From: Labrys miyagiensis
Lineage (GTDB): Bacteria > Pseudomonadota > Alphaproteobacteria > Rhizobiales > Labraceae
NCBI RefSeq assembly: GCF_030160835.1
Contig: NZ_BSPC01000044.1
Location: 1 to 41,133, forward strand
Direction of reading: 5' to 3'
Length of the DNA stretch: 41,133 bases
The notes below the pieces were generated by a model that worked only from the letters and a program-made list of their open reading frames with translations, was not told where the DNA came from and made no database searches. This document shows positions 8,243 to 17,147 of the stretch, one piece after another. The position numbers were made by a program, and so were the translations under genes. Position 1 is the stretch's first letter; each line of letters opens with the position of its first letter.

Positions 8243-8678
8243 GGATCGGCAGGTTCTCGACCGGCCCACGGAAGAAGACGACCATGTTACCCCCCACCAA
8301 CGAGCCGCTTCAGGTGAGGCGAAATTGCGCGATCCTCTTTGAGGCCCGACCGGTAAGTTGCAGAAACGTTCGAATTTGGTTGTGTTAGGTCTGTGCCGGC
8401 GATCCAGCGTGGCGCTACATAACGAAGCCGCCTCCGGGCGGCGGGATAAGCTGGGCGTGCCAAACTGCGCTACTCTCAATTTTGACGAGACTTGTAATCC
8501 GTGTTCCTCGGCGGCGGCGCGATTCATGTTTCTAGCTTTGCCGATTGTTCTCGAGCACACCTTGTATTCGCAACAATATTGCGAAACTATGTAAAAATAA
8601 GTACGATAATAATTCACCCCGATCGGGGGATCGTGGCCGGGGGCACTGGTGCATAGCTCCGCGTTAGACTTCGACGGG
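8243..8678. other. upstream region of the efflux operon
   Basis: About 435 bases without a supported gene. It contains a GCCGCC-TCCG-GGCGGC hairpin near 8427-8442 and an AT-rich stretch near 8560-8625 that could hold the efflux promoter. No TetR- or MarR-type regulator gene is present beside the operon. Confidence 0.4.
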
Positions 8679-10370
8679 ATGGGTCATCGGGCAGGCAGAA
8701 GGAGGCGGTGGGTCCTGTTCTTCTTCGCCATCGTCGCTCCCACGGCGAGGCGTGGGATCGGAACGTCTGCGTTCATAAGAGGAGCGCTTGGGCTGGTACA
8801 GCTCACGCTCGTTATACCACTCGTGGCCTGTTCGGTCGGCCCAAATTTCGTTACCCCGCAGGCATCACTGCAGAATAACTGGAGAGAGGCGGGCAATCCT
8901 GCGGTCAAGACGAACCGCGAGGACCAACAGCGCTGGTGGGAGAACTTCCGCGACCCAACGCTGAATCAGCTCGTCAACGTGGCTTATGCACAGAACTTGA
9001 CCCTGTTGGAAGCAGGAACACGCGTGATCGCGGCCCGCGCGCTGCTCGGCGAGGCGGTCGGCGAACTCTTTCCGCAATCCCAGCAGTTGAACGGAACGGC
9101 CACCTATCTCCAGCCGAGTCGCACAGACGCGACCTCCAATCCGAACGAGGCGATCTCCGCCAAACAATTCTGGCGCGTCAACCTTGGAGCGCAGGCCACA
9201 TGGGAGATCGACCTGTGGGGCAAGTTTCGTCGGGGTGTCGAGCAAGCCGATGCCACATATCTGGCATCGATCGCGACCTATGATGACGTCCTCGTCACGC
9301 TCGTTGGCGACGTCTCGTCCAACTACATTCAGTATCGCACGCTTCAGGCGCAAATCGTCATCGCACGCGCCAATGTCGCCAAGCAAAGGCAGGCGCTGGA
9401 TATCGCTCGCTCCCGCTTCAAGGGCGGCGCTACCTCGGAGCTCGACGTTTACCAAGCACAGAACGTGCTTGCCCAGACACAGTCGACCATCCCGCAGCTT
9501 ACAGCTCAACTGCGGCAGACGCAGAACGCACTTGGCGTGTTGCTCGGTATGCCGCCGGCATCGATCGATGGGATGCTTGCGACGCCGAGAGGTATTCCCT
9601 CGCCGGCCCGCAACGTCGCGGTGGGTATCCCCGCCGACCTCCTGCGCCGCAGGCCGGATATTCGCGCCGCCGAGCTCAAGGCAGCCGCCCAGAGCGCGAA
9701 GGTCGGGATTGCCGCCGCCGATCTCTATCCGGCGTTCTCGCTCGGAGGCGCGCTCGGCACGCTTGTCAGCACGACCAATGGCAACAAGCTCAGCGAGCTT
9801 TTCACCTCGCCGAGCCTGACCTTTGCGTTCGGTCCCTCGTTCAGCTGGCCGATCCTCAATTACGGCCAGATCACCAATCAAGTGCGTGCCCAAGATGCCG
9901 AATTGCAGGCCTTGCTAACCGACTATAAGAATGTGGTTCTGAATGCGCAGCGAGAAGTGGAAAACGGGCTCAGCGGCTTCCTCCAGGGGCGCCAGCAGGT
10001 TGCCTATTTGAGGATTAGCGCCACCGCTGCGAGCAATGCGCTGACCGTCGCCATTGCCCAGTACCAGCTCGGCTCGAGGGATTTCACCACGGTGCTGACG
10101 GCCGAGCAGAACCTGTACCAGGCCCAGAACGCTCTTGCAGCGGCACAGGGCAACGTTTCGGTGAACCTGACGATGACCTACCGTGCCCTTGGCGGCGGCT
10201 GGCAGATCCGGCAGGGAAATGACTTCGTGGACGATGCGACGCGTGCGCAGATGCGCGCTCGCACGAATTATGGCGACATCCTTCCGCCAGCCAGCCAGCG
10301 CCAGCCTCCCACCCCCGGCTTGCCGGGACCCTCCGATGCCGGACCAACCGTCCGCTCTCCGCAATGGTGA
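8679..10370 (+). CDS. RND efflux outer-membrane factor, OprM/NodT-type lipoprotein
   Basis: A TolC-family channel with two OEP repeats: WREAGNPAVK and QRWWENFRDPTLNQLV, then the AANLDL-like ATWEIDLWGKFRRG motif, the first coiled-coil hairpin, and the second repeat with LLRRRPDIRAAELK and the YGQITNQVRAQDAELQ/ENGLSGF helices. The lipobox is IPLVAC, with the cysteine followed by SVGPNF, so it is lipid-anchored. The start is uncertain. ATG 8679 gives an unusually long, arginine-rich leader of about 50 residues, and an in-frame GTG lies at 8649; neither has a clear ribosome-binding site. Its stop overlaps the start of the adaptor gene (ATGGTGA), implying translational coupling. The tail is Pro-rich (QRQPPTPGLPGPSD). 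Confidence 0.88.
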   Translation: MGHRAGRRRRWVLFFFAIVAPTARRGIGTSAFIRGALGLVQLTLVIPLVACSVGPNFVTPQASLQNNWREAGNPAVKTNREDQQRWWENFRDPTLNQLVNVAYAQNLTLLEAGTRVIAARALLGEAVGELFPQSQQLNGTATYLQPSRTDATSNPNEAISAKQFWRVNLGAQATWEIDLWGKFRRGVEQADATYLASIATYDDVLVTLVGDVSSNYIQYRTLQAQIVIARANVAKQRQALDIARSRFKGGATSELDVYQAQNVLAQTQSTIPQLTAQLRQTQNALGVLLGMPPASIDGMLATPRGIPSPARNVAVGIPADLLRRRPDIRAAELKAAAQSAKVGIAAADLYPAFSLGGALGTLVSTTNGNKLSELFTSPSLTFAFGPSFSWPILNYGQITNQVRAQDAELQALLTDYKNVVLNAQREVENGLSGFLQGRQQVAYLRISATAASNALTVAIAQYQLGSRDFTTVLTAEQNLYQAQNALAAAQGNVSVNLTMTYRALGGGWQIRQGNDFVDDATRAQMRARTNYGDILPPASQRQPPTPGLPGPSDAGPTVRSPQW

Positions 10371-11791
10371 TTTCCGTGAAGAAGAGGACGCCACCACTCC
10401 CAGCTTCGACGAAGCTCCGCAAGGGCGCTCGACCCAGGCTTATGATCGGCGCGCTGGCGCTGTGCACCATGGCGCTGTCGACGAATGTCGCTCGAGCCGA
10501 CAACGAATTCGAGCGTCTGTGGGGCGATGTCTGGGGACATAAGAGCAAGCCTGCGGCTCCTCCTGCCCCTGCCCCTGCCCCTGCTCCCGCTGCTGCCCCT
10601 GCCCCTACCCCCGCTCAGCCCAAGCCGGCGGGGAATTCGGCGCCGGTCGTCCCGCCGGCGACCCAGCCGCTCCCGGCCCCCAACCCGGTGCCGGCAAAAA
10701 CCGCGGCGCCCGCCCCGGTCCCCGCTCCATCACCCGCCGCACCGACGGTCCCGGTCGTCCTGCCGAAGGTGCAGACGGTCAGCGACTCCATGACGCTGAC
10801 CGGCAACGCCGAGGCGGTCACTCAGGTCAAGCTCGTCGCGCGCGTGCCCGGCTATCTCGAGACGATCCATTTCCAGGATGGCCAGATCGTCAAGAAAGAC
10901 GATCTCTTGTTCACCGTCCAGCAGGACCAGTACCAGGATCAACTCAAGCAGGCCGAAGCGCAGCTCGAAGCGGCGAAGGTGGCGCGCGACCACGCCCATC
11001 TCGAGGTCGCGCGCTTCACCGCTCTTCTGAAAAAAAGCGCGACGTCGCAGGTCGAGGTCGATCATTGGGTCTATGAGGAAAAGACGGCACTAGCCAACAT
11101 TAAGGCCGCCGAGTCGCAGGTGGCGTTGGCCAAGCTCAATCTCTCCTATACGCAGGTCCAGGCCCCCTTCGATGGCCAGATGGGCCGGCACCTGATCGAC
11201 CCAGGCAACATGGTCGGCGGCGACGGTCCGCAGGCAACTCTCGCCCAGATCAGCCAGCTTGACCCGATCTACGTCGTCGTCAACATCAGCTCACAGCAGG
11301 CCCTGCAGATCAGGCAGAATCTCGACCAGCGAAGGCTGACGCTCGAGGACCTGCACAAGGTCCCGATCGAGGCGGCACTCTCGGACGAAAGCGGTTTCCC
11401 TCACCACGGGCTTTTGCAATATGTCGATCCGCAAGTCGATCCGCAGACGGGGACGCTTTACGTGCGCGGCATCCTTGGAAATCCCGACCGCACGCTGTTG
11501 CCCGGAATGTTCGTCAATGTCCGCCTGCCCATGGGGAAGGTGACAAAAAGCGCGCTTCTCATCCCTCAGCAAGCGCTCCAGGAAGACCAGGGCGGTCGAT
11601 ACCTGTTCACGATCGACGACGACGACACCGTTCAGAAGCGCTATGTCCAACTTGGCGAGATTTCAGGAAACATGCAGGTCGCGACGAGCGGCGTCGGCCG
11701 CAGCGACCGGATCGTCATCGGCGAGCTCTGGCGCATTACGCCGGGTATGAAGGTGACACCGAAGCTGTCCGACTCCGCCGCCGACCAGTAA
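10364..11791 (+). CDS. RND efflux periplasmic adaptor (membrane fusion protein)
   Basis: A 475-residue HlyD/AcrA-type adaptor linking the inner-membrane pump to the outer-membrane channel. An N-terminal signal (about 20-45, ending ARA-D) is followed by an exceptional Pro/Ala-rich segment at about residues 61-131. The lipoyl half-motif (VARVPGYLETIHFQDGQIVKK), a helical hairpin with QAEAQLEAAKVA, the second lipoyl half (QVQAPFDGQMGRH) and the beta-barrel and membrane-proximal domains (LLPGMFVNVRLPMG) come next. It lacks a lipobox cysteine at the cleavage site. It overlaps the upstream gene by 7 bases and ends 15 bases before the pump gene. The Pro/Ala region is encoded by near-perfect hexamer repeats, so its length may vary between strains. 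Confidence 0.9.
   Translation: MVISVKKRTPPLPASTKLRKGARPRLMIGALALCTMALSTNVARADNEFERLWGDVWGHKSKPAAPPAPAPAPAPAAAPAPTPAQPKPAGNSAPVVPPATQPLPAPNPVPAKTAAPAPVPAPSPAAPTVPVVLPKVQTVSDSMTLTGNAEAVTQVKLVARVPGYLETIHFQDGQIVKKDDLLFTVQQDQYQDQLKQAEAQLEAAKVARDHAHLEVARFTALLKKSATSQVEVDHWVYEEKTALANIKAAESQVALAKLNLSYTQVQAPFDGQMGRHLIDPGNMVGGDGPQATLAQISQLDPIYVVVNISSQQALQIRQNLDQRRLTLEDLHKVPIEAALSDESGFPHHGLLQYVDPQVDPQTGTLYVRGILGNPDRTLLPGMFVNVRLPMGKVTKSALLIPQQALQEDQGGRYLFTIDDDDTVQKRYVQLGEISGNMQVATSGVGRSDRIVIGELWRITPGMKVTPKLSDSAADQ
10563..10610 (+). repeat. in-frame hexanucleotide tandem repeat (CTGCCC)
   Basis: Eight consecutive 6-mers, five exactly CTGCCC and three one- to three-base variants, encode Pro-Ala dipeptides in the adaptor's linker. 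Because the unit is 6 bases, gain or loss of units changes linker length without breaking the frame. Confidence 0.8.
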
Positions 11792-11806
11792 CCGGGAGAT
11801 GCGTCG

Positions 11807-14800
11807 ATGATCTCGAAGTTCTTCATCGAGCACCCGATCCTTGCCAACGTTCTGGCGATCGTGCTCGTCGTCATTGGCGGCATCTCCCTTTTTCGCCTTC
11901 CCATTTCCGAATATCCGAACGTCGTGCCGCCGACTGTGCAGGTGACAGCGAGTTACGCTGGCGCGAGCGCGCAGACCGTCATGAATACGGTCGCTCTGCC
12001 CATCGAGAACCAGGTCAACGGCGTCGACAAGATGCTGTACATGGAATCGACGAGCGCGCCTGACGGCACCTATAGCCTCGTCATCACCTTCGAGATCGGT
12101 ACGGACCCCAATATCGATCAGGTGCTGGTGCAGAACCGAGTGCAGCTCGCGCTCGCCTCGCTTCCTCAGCCGGTTCAGTCGCAAGGCGTCAGCGTTCAGA
12201 AGAAGAACACGGCGATTCTTCAGATCGTCACGCTGAATTCGCCGACCGGCAAATACGACAGCCTTTTCATGAGTAATTACGCGACGATCAATCTCGTCGA
12301 TTCGCTCGCGAGGTTGCCAGGCGTCGGCAGCGTCAAAGTTTTTGGAACCGGCACTTATTCCATGCGGATCTGGATGGATCCGCAGAAACTTCAGTCCTTC
12401 GGGCTCGAGCCGAAGGATGTCATCAGCGCAGTTCGCGAGCAAAACCAGAATATCGCAGCCGGCCAGGTCGGCATGCCACCTTCACCGAGCACGACCGAGT
12501 TCCAATATACTGTCGATGTAAAATCGCGGCTCGACCAGCCCGAAGAGTTCGGCGGCATCGTTGTGAAGGACCAGACGGCGCAGGGCGGCCGGCTAGTCTA
12601 TGTGCGCGACGTCGCCCGGATCGAACTCGGCGCGCAGACCTATTCGCAGGACTTCAGGGTCGACGGCAAGCCGGCGGCGGGCATCGGCATCTACCAGACA
12701 CCGGAATCGAACTCGCTCCAGGTCGGCAAGGAAGTCAAGGACGCGATGGCCGAGATGGCCAAGCGCTTTCCCGAGGGGCTGCAGTACTCGATCCCCTACG
12801 ACACCACGACCTTCGTCCAGGATTCGATCGCGGAGGTCTATCGCACGCTCTACGAAGCCGGCATCCTGGTTCTGATCGTCATACTGGTCTTCCTACAGAA
12901 CTTTCGTGCCACCCTCGTGCCGGCGACGACGGTGCCCGTCACCATCATCGGCGCGTTCGCCGCGATGGCGGCGCTCGGCTTCACCATCAATCTGTCAACC
13001 CTCTTCGGCATCGTCCTGGCGATCGGCATCGTCGTCGACGACGCCATCGTGATTGTCGAAGGCGTGACCAAATATATCGAACAGCGGCTGTCGGGTCATG
13101 ACGCCGCAATAAAGGCGATGGACGAACTCTTCGGCCCGATTGTCGGTATTACGCTGGTGCTGATGGCCGTGTTCATCCCGGCTGCGTTCGTGCCGGGTCT
13201 CACCGGCAACATGTTCGCGCAGTTTGCCCTGGTAATTGCGGCGACGGCCTTCATCAGCGCCATCAATGCCGCGACCTTGAAGCCGACGCAGTGCTCGCAA
13301 TGGCTGCGTACGCCTGTACCTCCCGAGCAACGCAATATCCTCTATCGATGGTTCAACCACATCTATGATCCGATGGAGAGGGGCTATTCCAGCTTCATCG
13401 GCAGAATGGTGAAACATAGCGGCGTCATGGTCATCGTGGCGCTCCTGGTCTCTGCGGCGGGTATCTGGGGACTGACGCGCATTCCGACCGCCTTCATTCC
13501 GATCGACGACCAGGGCTACCTGATGCTCGCGCTTCAATTGCCTGAAGGCGCTTCTCTCGGAAGGACTTCCACTACGCTGGAGCAGGCAACCCAAAAGGCT
13601 CTCGAGATCCCAGGTGTCGATCGGGTAATCTCGATTGGTGGCCTCTCCTTACTCGACAACAGCGCCGACCTTTTCAATGCAGGCACGGCCTGGATCATGC
13701 TGAAGCCCTTCGATGAGCGACTGAAGGCCAAGGATCAGGATTTGTTATCGATCTACGAACGATTGCAGAAGTCGGTTGCATCTCTCGCCGATGCCAAGCC
13801 CTTCGTTCTGCCGCCCCCGGCCATCCAGGGCATCGGCAATGCCGGCGGTTTCCAGATGCAGCTCGAGCTGCTCGGCGGCAGCAACGACTATGAGAAGCTT
13901 GGAAACCTGACCAACCAGATCATCACGAACGCGGCCGGTGACCCGGCTCTAAGCCACGTCGCCAGTACATTTACGCTCGATGCGCCCCACGTAACCGTGA
14001 CGGTCGACCGAGATCGTGCACAGACCCTGAGGGTCAGCGCCGGCGATGTCTTCGCGACTCTCACGGACTATGTCGGGTCCACCTATGTCAATCAGTTCAA
14101 CAAGTTCGGCCTATCGCTCCAGGTCTACGTCCAAGCCGATTCGAAATTCCGCCAGCATCCCGACGACCTCCTGAACCTTTATGTCCGCAGCCAGGACGGC
14201 AATATGGTGCCGCTCGGCTCGGTCGCCCATCTCGGCTCGGCCGTGTCGCCGGCCTTGTTGACCAACTACAACCTCTTCCCCTCCTCGACGATCGTTGGAG
14301 CGCCGGCCCGCGGCTACAGCTCCGGACAGGCACTCGCTGCCATGGAGGCGATCGCAAAGAAGGTGCTGCCGAACGATGTTTCTTTCCAGTGGACGGCGAT
14401 GTCCTACCAGGAGAAGATCACCGGGAATCAGCTCTACTACGTGTTCGGCCTGTCGCTGCTGCTCGTCTATCTCGTGCTCGCCGGGCAGTACGAAAGCTGG
14501 ATCCTGCCGCTGGCCGTCCTTGCGGCGGTACCGCTGGCTCTGCTGGGCCCCGTGATCGCGCTGACCAGCCTCGGGGTGGCCAACAATCTCTACACCCAGA
14601 TCGGCCTGATGCTGCTGATCGCGCTCTCGGCCAAGAACGGCATTCTCATCGTCGAGGTCGCGCGCGAGCAGCGTCTGGTGCACGGCAAGTCCATTTGGGA
14701 ATCGGCGGTCGAGGCGTCGCGCACTCGGTTTCGTCCAATCCTGATGACCTCGTTCGCGTTCCTTCTCGGCGTGATGCCGTTGGTCTTCGCCACCGGCGCC

Positions 14801-15013
14801 GGAGCGAATGCAAGACGCTCGCTCGGCATCAGCGTGTCCAGCGGCATGCTGGCCTCCACCTGCCTTGCGGTCCTATTCGTCCCATCGTTCTTCGCGGTCC
14901 TGCAGGGCTTTGAAGAGTGGCGTAGAAATAAGAAGAAGCCGAATGCAGCACCGCAAACTCCTGCCGGGGCAGTCCACCCGTCCGCGGGGGACGCGCCGCC
15001 TGCAGGAGCTTGA
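11807..15013 (+). CDS. RND multidrug efflux pump, HAE1 (AcrB-type) family
   Basis: The 1068-residue inner-membrane proton/drug antiporter begins MISKFFIEHPILANVLAIVL (TM1) and shows HAE1 hallmarks: EYPNVVPPTVQV, the proton-relay Asp pair D411/D412 in IVVDDAIVIVEG, and the partner Lys K943 in LSAKNGILIVEVA, matching AcrB D407/D408/K940. TM clusters lie near 340-560 and 870-1040 around two large periplasmic loops. A start 15 bases after the adaptor stop, with CGGGAGATG upstream, indicates a single operon. The C-terminal tail is Pro/Ala-rich. Substrates cannot be deduced from sequence; aromatic and lipophilic drugs are typical of the family. Confidence 0.93.
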   Translation: MISKFFIEHPILANVLAIVLVVIGGISLFRLPISEYPNVVPPTVQVTASYAGASAQTVMNTVALPIENQVNGVDKMLYMESTSAPDGTYSLVITFEIGTDPNIDQVLVQNRVQLALASLPQPVQSQGVSVQKKNTAILQIVTLNSPTGKYDSLFMSNYATINLVDSLARLPGVGSVKVFGTGTYSMRIWMDPQKLQSFGLEPKDVISAVREQNQNIAAGQVGMPPSPSTTEFQYTVDVKSRLDQPEEFGGIVVKDQTAQGGRLVYVRDVARIELGAQTYSQDFRVDGKPAAGIGIYQTPESNSLQVGKEVKDAMAEMAKRFPEGLQYSIPYDTTTFVQDSIAEVYRTLYEAGILVLIVILVFLQNFRATLVPATTVPVTIIGAFAAMAALGFTINLSTLFGIVLAIGIVVDDAIVIVEGVTKYIEQRLSGHDAAIKAMDELFGPIVGITLVLMAVFIPAAFVPGLTGNMFAQFALVIAATAFISAINAATLKPTQCSQWLRTPVPPEQRNILYRWFNHIYDPMERGYSSFIGRMVKHSGVMVIVALLVSAAGIWGLTRIPTAFIPIDDQGYLMLALQLPEGASLGRTSTTLEQATQKALEIPGVDRVISIGGLSLLDNSADLFNAGTAWIMLKPFDERLKAKDQDLLSIYERLQKSVASLADAKPFVLPPPAIQGIGNAGGFQMQLELLGGSNDYEKLGNLTNQIITNAAGDPALSHVASTFTLDAPHVTVTVDRDRAQTLRVSAGDVFATLTDYVGSTYVNQFNKFGLSLQVYVQADSKFRQHPDDLLNLYVRSQDGNMVPLGSVAHLGSAVSPALLTNYNLFPSSTIVGAPARGYSSGQALAAMEAIAKKVLPNDVSFQWTAMSYQEKITGNQLYYVFGLSLLLVYLVLAGQYESWILPLAVLAAVPLALLGPVIALTSLGVANNLYTQIGLMLLIALSAKNGILIVEVAREQRLVHGKSIWESAVEASRTRFRPILMTSFAFLLGVMPLVFATGAGANARRSLGISVSSGMLASTCLAVLFVPSFFAVLQGFEEWRRNKKKPNAAPQTPAGAVHPSAGDAPPAGA

Positions 15014-15291
15014 GAGCATTGCGCGAGGCGGGTTGGCCAGTTCCCGCTGTACCGATCAAGAAGTCGATAACGCCCGACTTCCTCATTTCTCTCGAGGACG
15101 GCAAGAAATACAAATCATTGAAGCGGCATCTGTCGAGCAGCCATGGCATGACGCCCGAGGACTACCGAGCCAAATGGGGCCTTCCGGCTGATTATCCCAT
15201 GGCCGCACCAAACTATGCCAGGCAGCGTTCCGAACTCGCCAAGACGATGGGACTTGGGCAGGGCCGCAGATCGATTCCTCGACGCAAATAG
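15010..15291 (+). pseudogene. 5'-truncated MucR/Ros-family regulator
   Basis: The frame encodes the C-terminal zinc-finger-like domain of the MucR/Ros family: SITPDFLISLEDGKKYKSLK, then RHLSSSHGMTPEDYRAKWGL, then PADYPMAAPNYARQRSELAK and MGLGQ. The N-terminal ~50 residues (oligomerisation part) are missing, and the frame runs back into the end of the pump gene, overlapping its stop by 4 bases. The first zinc-ligand cysteine is Ser (LIS) and the second position is Asp. Ros-family members lacking these ligands are known and can fold without zinc. A rare TTG at 15010 is the only nearby start. I read it as a decapitated gene, though an 93-residue DNA-binding peptide could still be made. Confidence 0.62.
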
Positions 15292-15484
15292 CCGAGATCC
15301 GTTAGCCAGGCCCGATAGTCGGTACGGACGCACATGTCCATGCTTTGTAGGAATGGGCGAGTATGGACCGGCCATAAACTTCGTAATGCGAATTCAGCGT
15401 GTAGCTGCAATATAGAGAGGACACCCTCCCGCAAAGTTGGGATGACACCCGCTGACGGTTTGGCATCAGCGGAGTGTGGTTCGA

Positions 15485-15951
15485 ATGGTGCTGTCGATGA
15501 GCCGAATGGAGATCGACCGGGTTCATGTGTTGCGGGATTTGCTGGCGGAGCGAATACGAACGCGCGAAGCGGTGCAGTTGATAGGCGTGACGACGCGCCA
15601 GGTTTTCGGTTGCTGCGGGCCTATCATGCTGGCGGTCCGGCGGCGCTGATCTCCAAGAAGCGTGGTAGGCCGAGCAACAGGTCCTATCCGCCGGTCGTCA
15701 GGACCGAGGCCATCGCGCTGATCAAGGCCCATTACCTCGACTTTGGGTCGACGTTGGCGGCCGAGAAGCCGGTCGAACGCCATGCTTTGCATTTTGGGGG
15801 GGAGACGATCCGGCGATGGATGATGGCGGAAGGCATCTGGAGCGATTGTTGTCAGAGGCTCAAGCCTGTGCACCAGCCCCACCGCCGGCGAGAATGCTTT
15901 GGCAAGCTGGTTTTGAGCGAGCGCTCCCAGCGGGAATCGCTTATGGATTGA
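15485..15951 (+). pseudogene. truncated, frameshifted ISNCY-type transposase
   Basis: Starting at ATG 15485, the frame gives MSRMEIDRVHVLRDLLAERI, RTREAVQLIGVTTRQVF, a helix-turn-helix head typical of ISNCY/IS1202-like transposases. At about 15607 one C is missing. The following frame resumes as FRLLRAYHAGGPAALISKKR, GRPSNRSYPPVV, and later TLAAEKPVERHALHFGGETI, RRWMMAEGIWSD, with CQRLKPVHQPHRRRECFGKL. Homology stops near 15908, before the catalytic core. The element is therefore both frameshifted and lacking its 3' half. The surrounding ~190 bases upstream probably hold its left end, which I cannot delimit. Confidence 0.72.
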
Positions 15952-16071
15952 GATGTCAGTCCGTCAACGCATTCGCCATGCGCTCTGTGCTATGTCATAG
16001 GTTATAAATACACGCGATGTTCGCGAAAAGAATACCCACTTTTATTTGAACGGTCCACGGGGGGAAACCAG

Positions 16072-16938
16072 ATGATAAATCTTCGAGATGCTGCGTGGAT
16101 CCTGGTGGCGTCGAGTTTAGAGATCGTTGGGATTTGTTTCGCAGGACCAGTGCGGGCCTCCGACCTGGCAGTTGCGCAACCCGAACCGGCGCCGCCGATC
16201 GTGCCACAACTGGGCTGGCAGTTCCAGGCCACTGCCTATGGTTGGGCTTCAGCCCTCAAGGGCGATGCCGGTGTCGGACGGTTGCCGACTGCCTCGCTGG
16301 ATGCGAGCTTCGGCGACATATTGAAGAACCTGAAGGGCGCCTTCATGGGTTCCTTTATTGCCCGGAACGACACCTTCATTTTCGGCGTTGACTTAATTTG
16401 GACACGCATCGGCGCCGACGGCAGGTTCAAGGTCGGAGGCGACGGACCATTCGCCGCCCTGCGGTCGGGAACGTCGGTGTCGTTCCAGCAAGATCAGACG
16501 ATCGCCACGGCCTTTGCCGGCTATCGCATCCCGATCGGTCCGCCGAACCTCAGTCTCTATGGGACGGTGGGCGTGCGATACCAAAATATCAATGTCGAGC
16601 TCGACCTGTCGCACACGACCGTCCTGGGTACGGGCCTGAGGAGGAGTACGAGCGACAGCACCGGATGGGCCGATCCGCTCATCGGATTTGCGGCGACCTA
16701 TCACTTCAACGATAAGTGGTACCTCAATGCGCTTGGCGATTTCGGTGCCACCAGTTCCTCCAACATGACGGCCCAGGGTCTTGTGTCTGTGGGATATAAC
16801 TGGACGCAGTCATTCTCAACCGCGCTCGGCTATCGGGTTCTCTATACTGACTACGAGAATGGCAATGATCGTGGCGGCAGCTTCCGATACAAGTCGACGC
16901 TCTACGGCCCGTTTGTGAGCATGAGCTATAATTTCTAA
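16072..16938 (+). CDS. outer-membrane beta-barrel protein
   Basis: 288 residues. The N-terminus is a signal peptide (about 1-29, ending VRA-SD), followed by a Pro-rich linker (QPEPAPPIVPQ). Then come alternating strands: WQFQATAYGWASALKGDAGV, FMGSFIARNDTFIFGVDLIW, TAFAGYRI, LYGTVGVRYQ, DPLIGFAATYHF, LVSVGYNWTQ, and a terminal FVSMSYNF with C-terminal Phe. This pattern fits an 8- to 12-stranded outer-membrane barrel of the type often annotated as 'outer membrane protein' in rhizobia. The GDILKNLKGAFMG segment is the conserved inner turn of that group. GGGGGGAAACC precedes the ATG. I cannot say what it transports or binds. It stands alone between two transposase relics. Confidence 0.78.
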   Translation: MINLRDAAWILVASSLEIVGICFAGPVRASDLAVAQPEPAPPIVPQLGWQFQATAYGWASALKGDAGVGRLPTASLDASFGDILKNLKGAFMGSFIARNDTFIFGVDLIWTRIGADGRFKVGGDGPFAALRSGTSVSFQQDQTIATAFAGYRIPIGPPNLSLYGTVGVRYQNINVELDLSHTTVLGTGLRRSTSDSTGWADPLIGFAATYHFNDKWYLNALGDFGATSSSNMTAQGLVSVGYNWTQSFSTALGYRVLYTDYENGNDRGGSFRYKSTLYGPFVSMSYNF

Positions 16939-17147
16939 GGCCCAGTTGAGTGCCCTTCGAGCCGCGTATTCTGGCACCCTGAACAACCAGTGCTGGCAGT
17001 GACGATATTGATGGTGAGATTGAATCGCCTCTAGATCGCATGCGGAAGCCGGGCGGGCAATTAGGCGAGCGCGATAGGAATGCCTTGATGGCAATTGTTT
17101 CGTTCGGCGCCCATGGGATTGGCGTGTGCAATCGTGCAATTTAACTG

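Noticed and set aside
8865-9893. 342-codon open frame on the minus strand
   Set aside because: Antisense to the outer-membrane efflux gene; no start signal or domain.
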